37,574 bases of DNA, taken from assembly GCA_016213775.1 (NCBI GenBank), contig JACQZR010000078.1:1-37574 (forward strand). The letters run 5' to 3'. The notes under the pieces were generated by a model that saw nothing but the letters and a program-made list of their open reading frames with translations, ran no database searches and was not told the origin of the DNA. Within the stretch, counting starts at the first letter, position 1. The number at the start of each line of letters is the position of its first letter. The position numbers and the translations under genes were made by a program. Source of the DNA: Acidobacteriota bacterium. Its GTDB lineage: Bacteria; Acidobacteriota; Terriglobia; Bryobacterales; Bryobacteraceae. Shown here piece after piece: positions 1-8,521 of this stretch.

Positions 1-125
1 GCCCAGTAGCGGATGCCCCATTCGAGGAACGGTTTGCCGGCGACAGGGATCATGGGTTTGGGGAGGTCCGGGTGGAGGTGGCGGATGCGGGTACCCATTC
101 CGCCGGCCAGGAGAAGGGCGGTCAT
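1..125 (-). CDS. Sugar-phosphate nucleotidyltransferase, N-terminal fragment (runs off the window)
   Basis: The minus strand from ATG at 125 reads MTALLLAGGMGTRI and continues with PKPMIPVAGKPFLEWG to the window edge. LAGGxGTR followed by PKPM..V.GKPFL is the nucleotide-binding signature of the NTP_transferase family, which makes NDP-sugars for polysaccharide, LPS or S-layer glycan synthesis. Only about 41 residues are visible, so the substrate cannot be set; heptose-1-phosphate guanylyltransferase or glucose/mannose-1-phosphate nucleotidyltransferase are both possible. It diverges from the methyltransferase gene at 162 with a 36-bp gap, so the two may share a promoter region. Confidence 0.85.
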   Translation of the reverse strand, partial: MTALLLAGGMGTRIRHLHPDLPKPMIPVAGKPFLEWGIRYW

Positions 126-161
126 TCTTATTGATTGTAGCGGGTATGGTACCGTTGATTC

Positions 162-1298
162 GTGTTGCAGTTCAAGGGAGATTGGGTCGGCGAGTTGGCA
201 AGCTTCCGGCGGAGATTGGATGAAGTGCGCAGCAACGGCGCAGTGTCCTGGGATTGGTATCCCTACGACTCGTTAGCGAATGTTTTTCACCTTCGGGATC
301 TATTGGGGGAGAACTGGCAGACACAGTTAGCGGAATGGGCATCCGCTGGGCCGATCTTAGATATAGGATGCGGCGATGGAGACTTCAGTCTATTTCTGGA
401 GCATCTGGGGTTCCAGGTGATTGCAATAGATAATCCTGTTACGAATCACAATGGAATGAGAGGGGTGGCATTTCTCTCGGAAAGGCTAGGGTCACGGATC
501 GCCATCCAGAGCACGGATCTCGATGAACGTTGCCAGATGCCTGACGGACGGTTCGCCGTTGTATGTTGCTTTGGTCTGTTGTATCACCTGAAGAACCCAT
601 TTTATTTATTAGAACGGTTGGCGCGGTCGGCGGATATGCTTCTAATGAGTACGCGAATCATATCCCGGATGCCGAGTACCAGCCAGGCGATCAGTAGGGA
701 ACCCATGGCATACCTGGTGCTCGCCGATGAGCTCAATAATGACAACAGCAACTTCTGGTTATTTACTGAGGAGTGTCTGAGACGGCTTCTTCATAGGGCC
801 CACTGGAAGGTTGTGCATGCGGTTGTGAAGAGGCTGCCGGCGACTAGCGCCACGTTGGATCAGTCGGATGAGCGGATCTTTATGGTGTTGAAGAGTGGGT
901 ATGGTGTGTCTGGACACACATTATTGTACGGTTGGCACGAACCGGAGAATGAAGGGTGGCGGTGGACGGAACGGAGATTCGCTGTGCGGTTCACGCCTCC
1001 TGACAACATGCCGGGCGGAAGGTACAAATGCATTGTTGAGCTATATGTGCCTGAGGGGCTGATCGAGGGCGACGTGCCGCTGTCGGTAGAGGCGGCGGTC
1101 AAAGGTGACAGTATTGGGCGGGAGGTGTATGCGAGAAGCGGTGGCTACCGATTCGTGCGGGTGTTGCCTCCGCTGCCGGCGGGAGAGATGGCCTGGGACG
1201 TGGAGTTCCGGGTAGGGAAATGGTTAGAGCCCGATGACTCCGACGGCAGGGAGCGAGGCGTGATTGTTGCGCAGTGTTTATTGGAGCGTGCCGAATAG
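162..1298 (+). CDS. SAM-dependent methyltransferase, CmoB-like (Methyltransf_9 type), with C-terminal extension
   Basis: This is a 378-aa protein with a GTG start. Motif I of a class I methyltransferase is at about residues 65-74 (ILDIGCGDGD), followed by the acidic residue that contacts the SAM ribose at AID90. A later segment (CFGLLYHLKNP) resembles the post-motif region of CmoB and DUF1698 proteins. Residues from about 250 to the end form a separate, probably beta-rich region with no recognised domain. The divergent sugar nucleotidyltransferase suggests methylation of a glycan or a secondary-metabolite-like substrate rather than the tRNA reaction of true CmoB, but this is inference. A TATGGT -10-like hexamer lies 11 nt before the GTG, and no Shine-Dalgarno is seen. 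Confidence 0.8.
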   Translation: MLQFKGDWVGELASFRRRLDEVRSNGAVSWDWYPYDSLANVFHLRDLLGENWQTQLAEWASAGPILDIGCGDGDFSLFLEHLGFQVIAIDNPVTNHNGMRGVAFLSERLGSRIAIQSTDLDERCQMPDGRFAVVCCFGLLYHLKNPFYLLERLARSADMLLMSTRIISRMPSTSQAISREPMAYLVLADELNNDNSNFWLFTEECLRRLLHRAHWKVVHAVVKRLPATSATLDQSDERIFMVLKSGYGVSGHTLLYGWHEPENEGWRWTERRFAVRFTPPDNMPGGRYKCIVELYVPEGLIEGDVPLSVEAAVKGDSIGREVYARSGGYRFVRVLPPLPAGEMAWDVEFRVGKWLEPDDSDGRERGVIVAQCLLERAE

Positions 1299-1325
1299 TG
1301 CTTGTGATGCTACAGTGAAGGCATC

Positions 1326-1568
1326 ATGGGCGTCGGGACAACCGTGACATTGGACGAAGATGTGTACGCTCGCGTGCAGCAAGCCAGCCGCGAGCGGGCT
1401 CAGCCATTCAAACAGACACTGAATGACTTGATCCGCGCAGGGTTGCATGCGAAACCGCAGAAGACGGCGTTTCGCATCAAGAGTTACAAAATGGGGGTTT
1501 TTCCGGGCCTCGATTACAACAAGGTCGAGGAATTGCTGGAGCACGCCGAAGGGCCGTTACACAAGTGA
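1326..1568 (+). CDS. VapB-like ribbon-helix-helix antitoxin
   Basis: An 80-aa protein whose N-terminus (TTVTLDEDVYARVQQASRERAQPFKQ, shown here in two parts: strand TTVTLDED, then helices) matches the short antitoxins paired with PIN toxins. The C-terminal part (PGLDYNKVEELLE) is the usual toxin-binding tail. The stop overlaps the toxin start by 4 bp (GTGA at 1565-1568), the normal translational coupling for such pairs. The partner toxin is broken, so this antitoxin is probably an orphan. A -10-like TACAGT at 1311-1316 sits 9 nt before the ATG, which suggests a leaderless transcript. Confidence 0.8.
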   Translation: MGVGTTVTLDEDVYARVQQASRERAQPFKQTLNDLIRAGLHAKPQKTAFRIKSYKMGVFPGLDYNKVEELLEHAEGPLHK

Positions 1569-1889
1569 TTCTGCTCGATTCCAACGTGCTCTTGCTCGCC
1601 ACAACGAGGAGGCGGCGGCATACGAGCAAGTAGCGCGGTGGCTTACGGCTCGCCTCAACGGTGGCGAGTGGATCGGTCTGCCTTGGGTGAGCGTGTGGGC
1701 TTTTGTTCGGATTTCGACCAGCCGAAGGGTGTTTCCGAAGCCGCTTTCCGGGGAGGAAGTCGCAGTGGGCCGATGGTGACCGATGCAGTGATTGCGGCGC
1801 TGGCGATTGAAAACGCCGCTGTGGTGGCGTCGACGGATCAGGATTTCCGGCGGTTCCAGGTGGCTTGGGTCAATCCGGCGGCGGGGTAG
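1565..1889 (+). pseudogene. PIN-domain toxin (VapC-like), decayed
   Basis: The toxin starts at GTG 1565 and reads VILLDSNVLLLA, the first PIN beta strand with its catalytic Asp, then stops at a TAG. The alignment continues in the next frame as HNEEAAAYEQVARWLTARL and WIGLPWVSVWAFVRI, and then in the third frame as VTDAVIAALAIENAAVVASTDQDF, the C-terminal acidic motifs. So there are two frame changes. The total length (about 108 codons) is roughly 30 codons short of an intact PIN toxin, so an internal deletion lies between GEEV and VTDA, near 1755-1770. The RNase should be inactive. Compare the intact vapC at 15533-15958. Confidence 0.8.
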
Positions 1890-1986
1890 CGAAATTTTTT
1901 GCCGGGCGCGTAGAGAAATGCGTAGCGACTCCGACCTTGGTGTGAAACGCACGGTAGGTGCGAGAGAATACACAAGGAGCTGAGCG

Positions 1987-2382
1987 ATGAAATTTCTTTT
2001 GATGATGAATATGAAAACCGATGCGGAGAGCATGGCGCAGGGGATCATGACATGGCCGAAGGAGGATATCCAGGCGCATATCGGGTTCATGATTGGATTT
2101 GCCGGGGAGTTGAAGGAGTCGGGGGAACTGGTGGCGGCGGAGGGGTTGGCGTGGCCGAGTGAGGCCAAACTGGTGCGGGCGGGTGCGGACGGGACTCCGG
2201 TGACGGACGGGGTTTTCGCGGAGACGAAGGAGTTTCTCATCGGGTACTGGATTGTGGATGTGGAGAACGCGGAGCAGGCGTATAAGATTGCGGCGCGGGC
2301 GTCGATGGCGCCGGGCAAGGGCGGGGTGCCGCTACGGATGCCGATTGAAGTGCGGCAGATTATGAGCGGTCCGCCGGAGTAG
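1987..2382 (+). CDS. YCII-related / DGPF-domain protein
   Basis: A 131-aa protein of the YCII (DGPF) superfamily: start MKFLLMMNMK, a central GELVAAEGLAWPSEA, then a TDGVFAETKEFLIGYWIVDVE core with the Dxx-F/ETKE region, ending in a variable tail (PIEVRQIM). A good ribosome site (AAGGAG) lies 7 nt before the ATG. In actinobacteria and others such genes sit directly beside ECF42 sigma factors. Here the sigma gene is 1.16 kb downstream at 3542 on the same strand, separated by an inverted ATPase gene whose 3' end overlaps this gene by 23 bp. The biochemical role of DGPF proteins is not well established. Confidence 0.88.
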   Translation: MKFLLMMNMKTDAESMAQGIMTWPKEDIQAHIGFMIGFAGELKESGELVAAEGLAWPSEAKLVRAGADGTPVTDGVFAETKEFLIGYWIVDVENAEQAYKIAARASMAPGKGGVPLRMPIEVRQIMSGPPE

Positions 2383-3523
2383 TGATCAGGACTCCGTTTT
2401 TGCGGTAGGTTTCCCTGGTGCGGCAGATGAGGCGGAGGTCGCCGGGTTGTTGGACCCCGCGCGCGAGGATGGCGGCGACTTCGTGGAGGTTGGAAAGCCA
2501 GCGCTCATCCGCCTCTTCTGCCCATTTCACTTCATATAGGTTGAGACGGCCACCGCCCATTTCGACGAAGTCGATTTCTCGGCCTTGGGCGTCGCGGTAG
2601 AACCAGAGCGATAGGGGCGTGGAGGCAGTGGCGTGGCGTTTGCGGAATTCAGCGCACACGAAGGTCTCCCAGACGAGGCCCACGAGCGGCGTAACCCGGA
2701 GGCTGGCGGCGTCGAGTCCGAGGAGGAAGCAGAGCAGCCCGGTGTCGGCGAGATAGAGTTTTGGGGATTTGACGATACGCTTGCCGATGTTTTCAAAGTA
2801 AGGTTCGAGTAAGTGGATTTGGTTGGTGGTTTCGAGGACGCTGAGCCAGTCGCGGGCGGTCTGGACGCGGATGCCGACGTCGCGGGCGAGGTCGGATAAG
2901 TTGAGTAGCTGGCCGCTGCGGACGGCGCAGGCGCGGAGGAAGCGCTCGAAATCGCGGAGGCTGGAGACGTTGAGGACCTGGCGGACGTCGCGTTCGAGGT
3001 AAGTGGAGACGTAAGAGGAGTAGAACGCCAGGGTGTCCATTTCCCGGAGGCGCCAGAGCTCAGGGAACATTCCTCGGTGGAGGATCAGGGGGTAATCGGC
3101 GTCCGTCCGGAGGCCGGCTTCGGCGGCGGAGAGCGTTTCCAAGCCGAGCACCGCGGCCCGTCCGGCGAGGCTTTCCGAGACCGCTTGCATGAGCGGGAAT
3201 CTCTGCGATCCGGTGAGGATGTAGCGGCCCATGGTGTGGCGGTCGGCATCGATGCGGGATTTAAGGTGGCGGAAGAGGCCGGGGGCGTATTGGACCTCAT
3301 CGATGAGGAGTGGGCCGGGAAAGCGGCGGAAGAAGGCGTCGGGGTCGAGGTCGGCCATTTCGGCGACGGAGGGGAGGTCAAGGGAGAGGTAGGTGTGGTT
3401 GGGAAAGGTGTGGCGGAGGAGAGTGGTTTTGCCGGCCTGGCGAGCCCCGGTGAGGACAATGACGGGGAATGTAGCGGCGGTTTGGGCCAGTCGTGCAGAC
3501 ATATTCCTTTCAAAATAAGTCAC
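2360..3523 (-). CDS. AAA ATPase with C-terminal DUF4143 domain
   Basis: A 387-aa protein of the AAA_14/DUF4143 family. Walker A is at residues 26-33 (GARQAGKT) and Walker B at about 72-77 (LLIDEVQ); LTGSQRF is the sensor-1 region. DUF4143 follows from about residue 190 with YLERDVRQV, and the C-terminus has a PD-(D/E)XK-like stretch (GREIDFVE, then YEVKWAEEAD). The start is taken as GTG 3523 because the family begins with a short YF.R segment before the P-loop; ATG 3502 is an alternative. Such ATPases are common on mobile DNA and are of unclear function. It is divergent from the sigma factor (18-bp gap) and antiparallel to both neighbours, as expected for an insertion. Confidence 0.88.
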   Translation of the reverse strand: MTYFERNMSARLAQTAATFPVIVLTGARQAGKTTLLRHTFPNHTYLSLDLPSVAEMADLDPDAFFRRFPGPLLIDEVQYAPGLFRHLKSRIDADRHTMGRYILTGSQRFPLMQAVSESLAGRAAVLGLETLSAAEAGLRTDADYPLILHRGMFPELWRLREMDTLAFYSSYVSTYLERDVRQVLNVSSLRDFERFLRACAVRSGQLLNLSDLARDVGIRVQTARDWLSVLETTNQIHLLEPYFENIGKRIVKSPKLYLADTGLLCFLLGLDAASLRVTPLVGLVWETFVCAEFRKRHATASTPLSLWFYRDAQGREIDFVEMGGGRLNLYEVKWAEEADERWLSNLHEVAAILARGVQQPGDLRLICRTRETYRKNGVLITTPADRS

Positions 3524-3541
3524 ATAGCAAGTTTGACGGTG

Positions 3542-4777
3542 ATGACTGAAAATGTCAATATGGTGGGCGTGGATGCTCTATTACGGGAACTGGCGTCGCA
3601 GGTGCTGGCCGTGATGGCGCGGCGGTATCGCGATTTCGCGGCGGCGGAAGATGCGGTGCAGGAGGCGTTACTGGCGGCGGCTGTACAGTGGGTGGCGGGG
3701 CTGCCGGAGAATCCGCGGGGGTGGTTGATCCAGGTGGCGTCGCGGCGCATGACGGATGCGCTGCGCAGCGAGGGCGCCCGGCGGGTGAGGGAAGCGGCGG
3801 TGTCGCTGGAGCACGGGTATGCGGTTTTGGCCGAATTGGACGAGGTTGCGGAGAGGGATGACACGCTGGCGCTGATGTTCTTGTGCTGCCATCCGGCGTT
3901 GAGCCGCGGGTCGGCGATCGCATTGACGCTGCGGGCAGTGGGCGGGTTGACGACGGCGGAGATTGCGCGGGCGTTTCTGGTGCCGGAGGCGACGATGGCC
4001 CAGCGGATCAGCCGGGCGAAACAGGCCATACAGTCAGCGGGGGCGCGGTTTGTGACGCCGTCGCGGGAGGAGCGCGCGGGGCGGCTGGGGGCGGTCTTAC
4101 ATGTGCTGTACCTGATCTTTAATGAAGGCTACACGGCGAGCGCGGGGGCTTCGCTGCAGCGGTCGGATTTGGCGGCGGAGGCGGTGCGGTTGGCGCGCGT
4201 GGTCCACGGGTTGCTGCCGGAGGAGCCGGAGGTGGCGGGGTTGCTGGCGCTGCTGTTGTTGACGGATGCGCGGCGGCGGGCGCGGACCGGGGTGTCGGGG
4301 GAGGCGATTCCGCTGGACAGGCAAGATCGGGGATTGTGGGACCGGGGGCAGATTGCGGAGGGAGTGGCGTTGGTGAGCGCGGCGCTGCGGCGCGGGGCGG
4401 TGGGTCCTTATCAATTGCAGGCGGCGATTGCGGCGGTGCATGATGAGGCGGCACGGGCAGAGGATACGGATTGGGCGCAGATACTGGGGCTATATGACTT
4501 GCTGCTGCGGGTGGCAGATTCGCCGGTCGTGCGGTTGAACCGGGCGGTGGCGGCGGCGATGGTGCATGGACCGGCACATGGTTTGGAATTGGTGGTGGGG
4601 TTGGAGCGGGAGTTGAAGGGGAATCATCGGGTGGAGGCGGTGCGGGGGCATTTACGGGAGATGGCGGGGGACCGGGAAGGGGCGATTGCGGACTATTTGA
4701 AGGCGGCGCAGAGGACCGGGAGTTTGCCGGAGCGGAATTATTTATTGGGCCAGGCAGCGCGGCTGTGGGAGGGGTGA
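3542..4777 (+). CDS. ECF-family RNA polymerase sigma factor, ECF42/SigJ-like with long C-terminal extension
   Basis: A 411-aa protein from ATG 3542 (or ATG 3560, giving MVGVDALLRELA). Region 2 is seen as RRYRDFAAAEDAVQEALLAA (residues about 25-45) with the ENPRGWLIQVASRRMTD promoter-melting helix. Region 4 is LTTAEIARAFLVPEATMAQR, the helix-turn-helix. After it comes a DUF6596-type segment (LYLIFNEGYTAS) and a helical TPR-like tail. This layout is that of ECF42 sigma factors, whose C-terminal extension is required for activity and which pair with DGPF genes such as the one at 1987. No anti-sigma factor gene is adjacent. The open frame continues upstream to 3077, but that part is antisense to the ATPase. 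Confidence 0.9.
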   Translation: MTENVNMVGVDALLRELASQVLAVMARRYRDFAAAEDAVQEALLAAAVQWVAGLPENPRGWLIQVASRRMTDALRSEGARRVREAAVSLEHGYAVLAELDEVAERDDTLALMFLCCHPALSRGSAIALTLRAVGGLTTAEIARAFLVPEATMAQRISRAKQAIQSAGARFVTPSREERAGRLGAVLHVLYLIFNEGYTASAGASLQRSDLAAEAVRLARVVHGLLPEEPEVAGLLALLLLTDARRRARTGVSGEAIPLDRQDRGLWDRGQIAEGVALVSAALRRGAVGPYQLQAAIAAVHDEAARAEDTDWAQILGLYDLLLRVADSPVVRLNRAVAAAMVHGPAHGLELVVGLERELKGNHRVEAVRGHLREMAGDREGAIADYLKAAQRTGSLPERNYLLGQAARLWEG

Positions 4778-4795
4778 GGCGCGCTGGAGGCAAAC

Positions 4796-4993
4796 CTATC
4801 CCCCCAAGTCCACTACCCAAACTACAGCAAGGCCGCTGCCGCCTGTCCGAACGAAGAAGACCCACTTCTCCGGCTGAGTGTTGTCGCCAGTAGCTTTCAC
4901 GCGGTAACGGTCTGCCAAGTTGCCCGGCGCAAGAGGCCTCTTGCTGGTCTTCGACTTCGGATCACTAATCTCGCCTCGCCGGTTGCGCTGCAT
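4796..4993 (-). CDS. Small hypothetical protein (65 aa)
   Basis: A short open frame starts at ATG 4993 with AGGA 12 nt upstream. It is basic at the N-terminus (MQRNRRGE) and has a beta-like C-terminus (KWVFFVRTGGSGLAVVWV). I do not recognise the family. The amino-acid composition is plausible for a real protein and the frame is not antisense to any gene, but it could equally be the 3' remnant of a longer gene or chance. It is convergent with the sigma-factor gene (18 bp apart). Confidence 0.3.
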   Translation of the reverse strand: MQRNRRGEISDPKSKTSKRPLAPGNLADRYRVKATGDNTQPEKWVFFVRTGGSGLAVVWVVDLGG

Positions 4994-5068
4994 AATGTGG
5001 AGCTGTCCTGCAAGCGATTCGCATGACCCGCTCGGGCAAAACGAAACGACGGCCTAGTTTCCTTCCAT

Positions 5069-5082
5069 AGTACTTTAGTACT
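5069..5082. promoter_or_regulatory. Tandem AGTACT palindromes upstream of the protease gene
   Basis: AGTACT-TT-AGTACT is both a direct and an inverted repeat, in an AT-rich patch 111 bp before the protease start at 5194. It could be an operator. Apart from this, 4994-5193 holds nothing I can support. Confidence 0.3.
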
Positions 5083-5193
5083 TCTATATCCTGAAGCGGT
5101 ACCTTTGCTCCACGAAACGGCTCAGAATCCGTGATAACATCAGTTCCAATACAATGAATTGAACCGCACGGCGTGCGAAAAAGGAGGGTATCG

Positions 5194-8100
5194 GTGTCCC
5201 TGAGTCGATTCGCCTTGCCTTGCCTGGTATTGCTCCCACTTAGCTTGTGGAGCCAGTATCCCGAGCCGGTCAAACCGGTCGATCGGCCCGACCGCCAGCC
5301 CGGCTATCCCCTGGACTATGACATCCGCGATCATGCGCCTCTGGTGACGCAAATAATTGGCCCAATGCTCGCAGGGAAGGAGGATCTCCTGAGTTTGCGT
5401 AGGGCCTCCCTGCAATCGTTGTTCCGGGGGCTCACAAGGGAACGAACTCCAAGATACACGACTAATCCACATGGCCTTCTGAAAACGCTAGCTTTTGAGC
5501 GCGGTGCATTCAGTGAACCCTCCGCTGCCGCTCCCGAGGCCGCCGCAAGGCAGGTGCTGCGGCGGTACGGGTCATGGTTCTCACTGAGTCATGAAGTGAT
5601 GAATGATATGCGCGTGTCGTCTCAGCTTTCCTCCGGCGGCCTGGATGTGTTGTCCTTCCAACAGATGATCGGCGGTGTCCCGGTGTTTCACGGAGTGATC
5701 AAGGTCGGGCTGAACGCGCAACAGCAGGTTCTGCACATGTCCGCCGGTGACGTAATCGTCACGTCGAACGTACGGCCTGTGGCACGCCTTAGCGCAGAAG
5801 AGGCGATCCGCGTGGCTTACAGGACATTGGGGTCACAGGCTCCGGAGACGATTGAATCAATGGATGCACCGGACTCGGCAAGACGGCTGTTTCGAAATCC
5901 ATTCCCCGGTGGCAGCGAGATATCCGCGGAAGAAGTCGTGTTTCCACTTTCGCCGGTTGCAGGAGTTTTCGGTTGGCACATCCTGCTGGAGACGGGTCCC
6001 CAAGCCTGGTACGAAATCGTAGTGGGCGGCGGGGACGACAGACTCCTGTTTCGGCACAACCTTTACCGGTTCGCGGGGCAGGCTCGCATCTGGAAACAAT
6101 CTCCGATGCGGGGGGAGCGGGAGTTGGTTCCGCTACCGGATGCCTGGCTCGCTCCCGGACAAACGACAACCACCAACAACAACGCGGACGTTTACCTGGA
6201 CGTCGATGGGAACAACCTGCCTGATCCTTCGCCGCTGAACGATTTGCGGCTGCGCAACGGGCGCGCGTTCAGCTCTACGCAAGTCTTCGACTTCCCCGCA
6301 GGCGAAGGCAGCACAGGGCGCAATCCACGCGAGTTCCAGGCCGCTGCTCTGGCCAATGCTTTCTACTTTGTCAATCTTGCGCACGACTATTTCTACGATC
6401 TGGGATTTACGGAACGGGCAGCCAACTTCCAGCGTGACAACTTCGGACGTGGCGGGCAGGGAGGAGATCCTGTGCTCGTGGAAGCGCAGGACCGGCTGGT
6501 TGCGGAGAACGCCAGCTTTATCCCCACTCCGGAGGGGCGGTCGCCACGGATGGAGCTTGGATTGTTCACCAGAAAAACGAACTCAGCTCTAGACGATCTG
6601 GACTCGGGTTACGACGGCCAGTTGATTCTTCACGAATATGCGCACGGCGTGACGACTCGACTGGTAGGCGGCGGCAGGGAGGTGAGTTGCCTCAGCGGAA
6701 CGCAGTCAGGCGCTATGGGGGAAGGTTGGTCCGATTATTTTGCGATCAGCTTCTTCAACAATCCCATTTTTGGAGCATATTCTTCACAACGCAGGATTGA
6801 AGGCCTCCGGCGTCAAAGCTACGAAAACAACCGTCTCAGTTACGAATCGATGGGAATCAACGGTTACGAGGTTCACGACGATGGTGAAATCTGGGGCGCC
6901 ATACTTTGGGAGATCCGCACGGCGCTGGGGAAGACGGTTGCCGACGGCTTGATCTTTCAGGCGTTGAAGCTGACCCCGTGCAACCCTAGCATGGTTGATG
7001 CGCGAGACGCCCTCCTGAAAACGGACGAGGCGCTGAATGGCGGGGTAAACCGGGAAGTCTTGTGGCGAGTGTTCGCGGAGCGTGGCCTCGGGAGCTCCGC
7101 ATCAGGCGTCGATGGCACCATTCTTCGGGGCACCGTTTACAATGCCGCTTACGACCTTCCGGTAGATTTGGCGCCGGGAAACCGTGCTCCTCAACTCACC
7201 GCGCAGCCAGCCCCGGTCGGCGGTTTCCGGCACACACTGTCATACCGCGTGGAAGCTTCCGATCCCGATGGCGATCCTGTGCGCTTCCAGTTGCTGGAGG
7301 GACCAGACGGCATGACGGTGGATCCGGAGACCGGCGATGTCTTGTGGGAGGCCGGTTTTGTCGGCAAGCCGGTGCGAATCGCGATCACCGATGGCCGCGG
7401 CGGTCGTCTGGTTCACGCATTCGACCTTCAGGTGCTGGCGCCATTGGATCTTGGAGGCTCATTGAAAGTGGATGGGCCGGAAGCCTCCACCGGCCGCGTC
7501 ACCATTGCGGTTCCACCAGGAATTGAGGTCATGGAAGTTCAAGTTAAGGATGGGACGGGCGACGCAGACCTGATCCTCCTCGAGCCTGATGCGTTCTTAT
7601 ACGGTTTTTCAGCGCGCCTGGACACAAAAGAGACCTTGCTCGTCTCCCGCCCCACACCCGGGTTTTGGGAGGCCCGAATTGTCGGCGTCCGTCATTACCG
7701 TGACGTTTCGATTCACGCGATCGAACGTTCATCCGAAGTACTGCCGGCCGGGACCCCGATCAGCGCTCTTTCGGGGGACACGGCCAGCCACAGGTTCTAT
7801 CGGGTTTCTCCCACCAGTGATACCTACCGGCTCGGGGCGGAAACGTACTCCGGCACCGGCAACGTGAATCTTTACGTGAGCCGCGGCGGGCCGCCCGTCT
7901 GTCATTTCGACCCGCTCGTTCGCGCTCCTTGCGCCAGCGAGTTCCGATCCGTCGGTGCCGGCACCAGGAAGACCGTGACCGTGGATCTTCCGGCTGACGG
8001 CGACTATTTCGCGACGATGGTAGCTTTTTCGGCGTACAACGAAGTTGTCGCTGCGGCTTCGCTACTGGAGGGCCGTACCCTCACGGTCGATCCAACCACC

Positions 8101-8385
8101 CTAACCTTCACAGCTCAGGTCAACCGGGCGCCGCCGGCGCAGAACATTACGCTCGGCGGACCGGAAGTCTCCTACACTTGGACATGCGTTCCGACGGTGA
8201 ACAGCGGCTCGCGGAACTGGCTGCGGGTATCCCGGCCGTCGGGCGTTGGGAAGGGCCAAATCGCCATCAGCATCGACATGACGGGGCTGACCACAGGCAC
8301 TTACAACGGCGTCGTTACGATCACGGCGCCGCAACTGAAGGGTTCACCGGTGGCGCTGCCAGTCTCCCTGCGCGTGTCGCTATAG
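5194..8385 (+). CDS. Secreted M36 (fungalysin-like) metalloprotease with C-terminal Ig/PPC/BACON-like domains
   Basis: The start is set at GTG 5194 because AAGGAGGG (5181-5188) lies at ideal spacing; GTG 5173 lacks a site. Residues 1 to about 20 are a signal peptide. An FTP-like propeptide follows. The catalytic zinc site is HEYAH at about residues 480-484, with the third-ligand motif EGWSDYFA at about 510, both typical of M36. From about residue 650 there is an Ig/cadherin-like repeat (EASDPDGDPVRFQLLEGP), then pre-peptidase C-terminal-like segments, then a BACON-like Ig domain to the end (TGTYNGVVTIT). It should act outside the cell on protein substrates after propeptide removal. The gene stands alone; flanking genes are unrelated. 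Confidence 0.9.
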   Translation: MSLSRFALPCLVLLPLSLWSQYPEPVKPVDRPDRQPGYPLDYDIRDHAPLVTQIIGPMLAGKEDLLSLRRASLQSLFRGLTRERTPRYTTNPHGLLKTLAFERGAFSEPSAAAPEAAARQVLRRYGSWFSLSHEVMNDMRVSSQLSSGGLDVLSFQQMIGGVPVFHGVIKVGLNAQQQVLHMSAGDVIVTSNVRPVARLSAEEAIRVAYRTLGSQAPETIESMDAPDSARRLFRNPFPGGSEISAEEVVFPLSPVAGVFGWHILLETGPQAWYEIVVGGGDDRLLFRHNLYRFAGQARIWKQSPMRGERELVPLPDAWLAPGQTTTTNNNADVYLDVDGNNLPDPSPLNDLRLRNGRAFSSTQVFDFPAGEGSTGRNPREFQAAALANAFYFVNLAHDYFYDLGFTERAANFQRDNFGRGGQGGDPVLVEAQDRLVAENASFIPTPEGRSPRMELGLFTRKTNSALDDLDSGYDGQLILHEYAHGVTTRLVGGGREVSCLSGTQSGAMGEGWSDYFAISFFNNPIFGAYSSQRRIEGLRRQSYENNRLSYESMGINGYEVHDDGEIWGAILWEIRTALGKTVADGLIFQALKLTPCNPSMVDARDALLKTDEALNGGVNREVLWRVFAERGLGSSASGVDGTILRGTVYNAAYDLPVDLAPGNRAPQLTAQPAPVGGFRHTLSYRVEASDPDGDPVRFQLLEGPDGMTVDPETGDVLWEAGFVGKPVRIAITDGRGGRLVHAFDLQVLAPLDLGGSLKVDGPEASTGRVTIAVPPGIEVMEVQVKDGTGDADLILLEPDAFLYGFSARLDTKETLLVSRPTPGFWEARIVGVRHYRDVSIHAIERSSEVLPAGTPISALSGDTASHRFYRVSPTSDTYRLGAETYSGTGNVNLYVSRGGPPVCHFDPLVRAPCASEFRSVGAGTRKTVTVDLPADGDYFATMVAFSAYNEVVAAASLLEGRTLTVDPTTLTFTAQVNRAPPAQNITLGGPEVSYTWTCVPTVNSGSRNWLRVSRPSGVGKGQIAISIDMTGLTTGTYNGVVTITAPQLKGSPVALPVSLRVSL

Positions 8386-8510
8386 TGGCTGTCGAAGGCG
8401 GCTTGCTGCGGTTCCGATTGTGGTTCGCGGACGCGCGGTGGAGGATTCGGCGGTCGCGGACGGAAGAGAAGCGCGTGGCTGCGCGTCACGGCATGGAATG
8501 CGCAGCCGCG

Positions 8511-8516
8511 TAGACT
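8511..8516 (+). promoter_or_regulatory. TAGACT -10-like box, probable leaderless promoter
   Basis: TAGACT lies 5 nt before the ATG at 8522, with no Shine-Dalgarno between. The same hexamer occurs at 15245, 25047 and (minus strand) 22189-22184, each 6-7 nt before a start codon. Confidence 0.5.
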
Positions 8517-8521
8517 GAAGA

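Noticed and set aside
3077-3541. Upstream extension of the sigma-factor frame
   Set aside because: It is antisense to the AAA ATPase, whose Walker motifs lie in this stretch; the sigma family starts at about 3542-3560.
4965-5273. A 102-codon minus-strand frame upstream of the protease
   Set aside because: It overlaps the protease signal-peptide region on the other strand and has no recognisable features.
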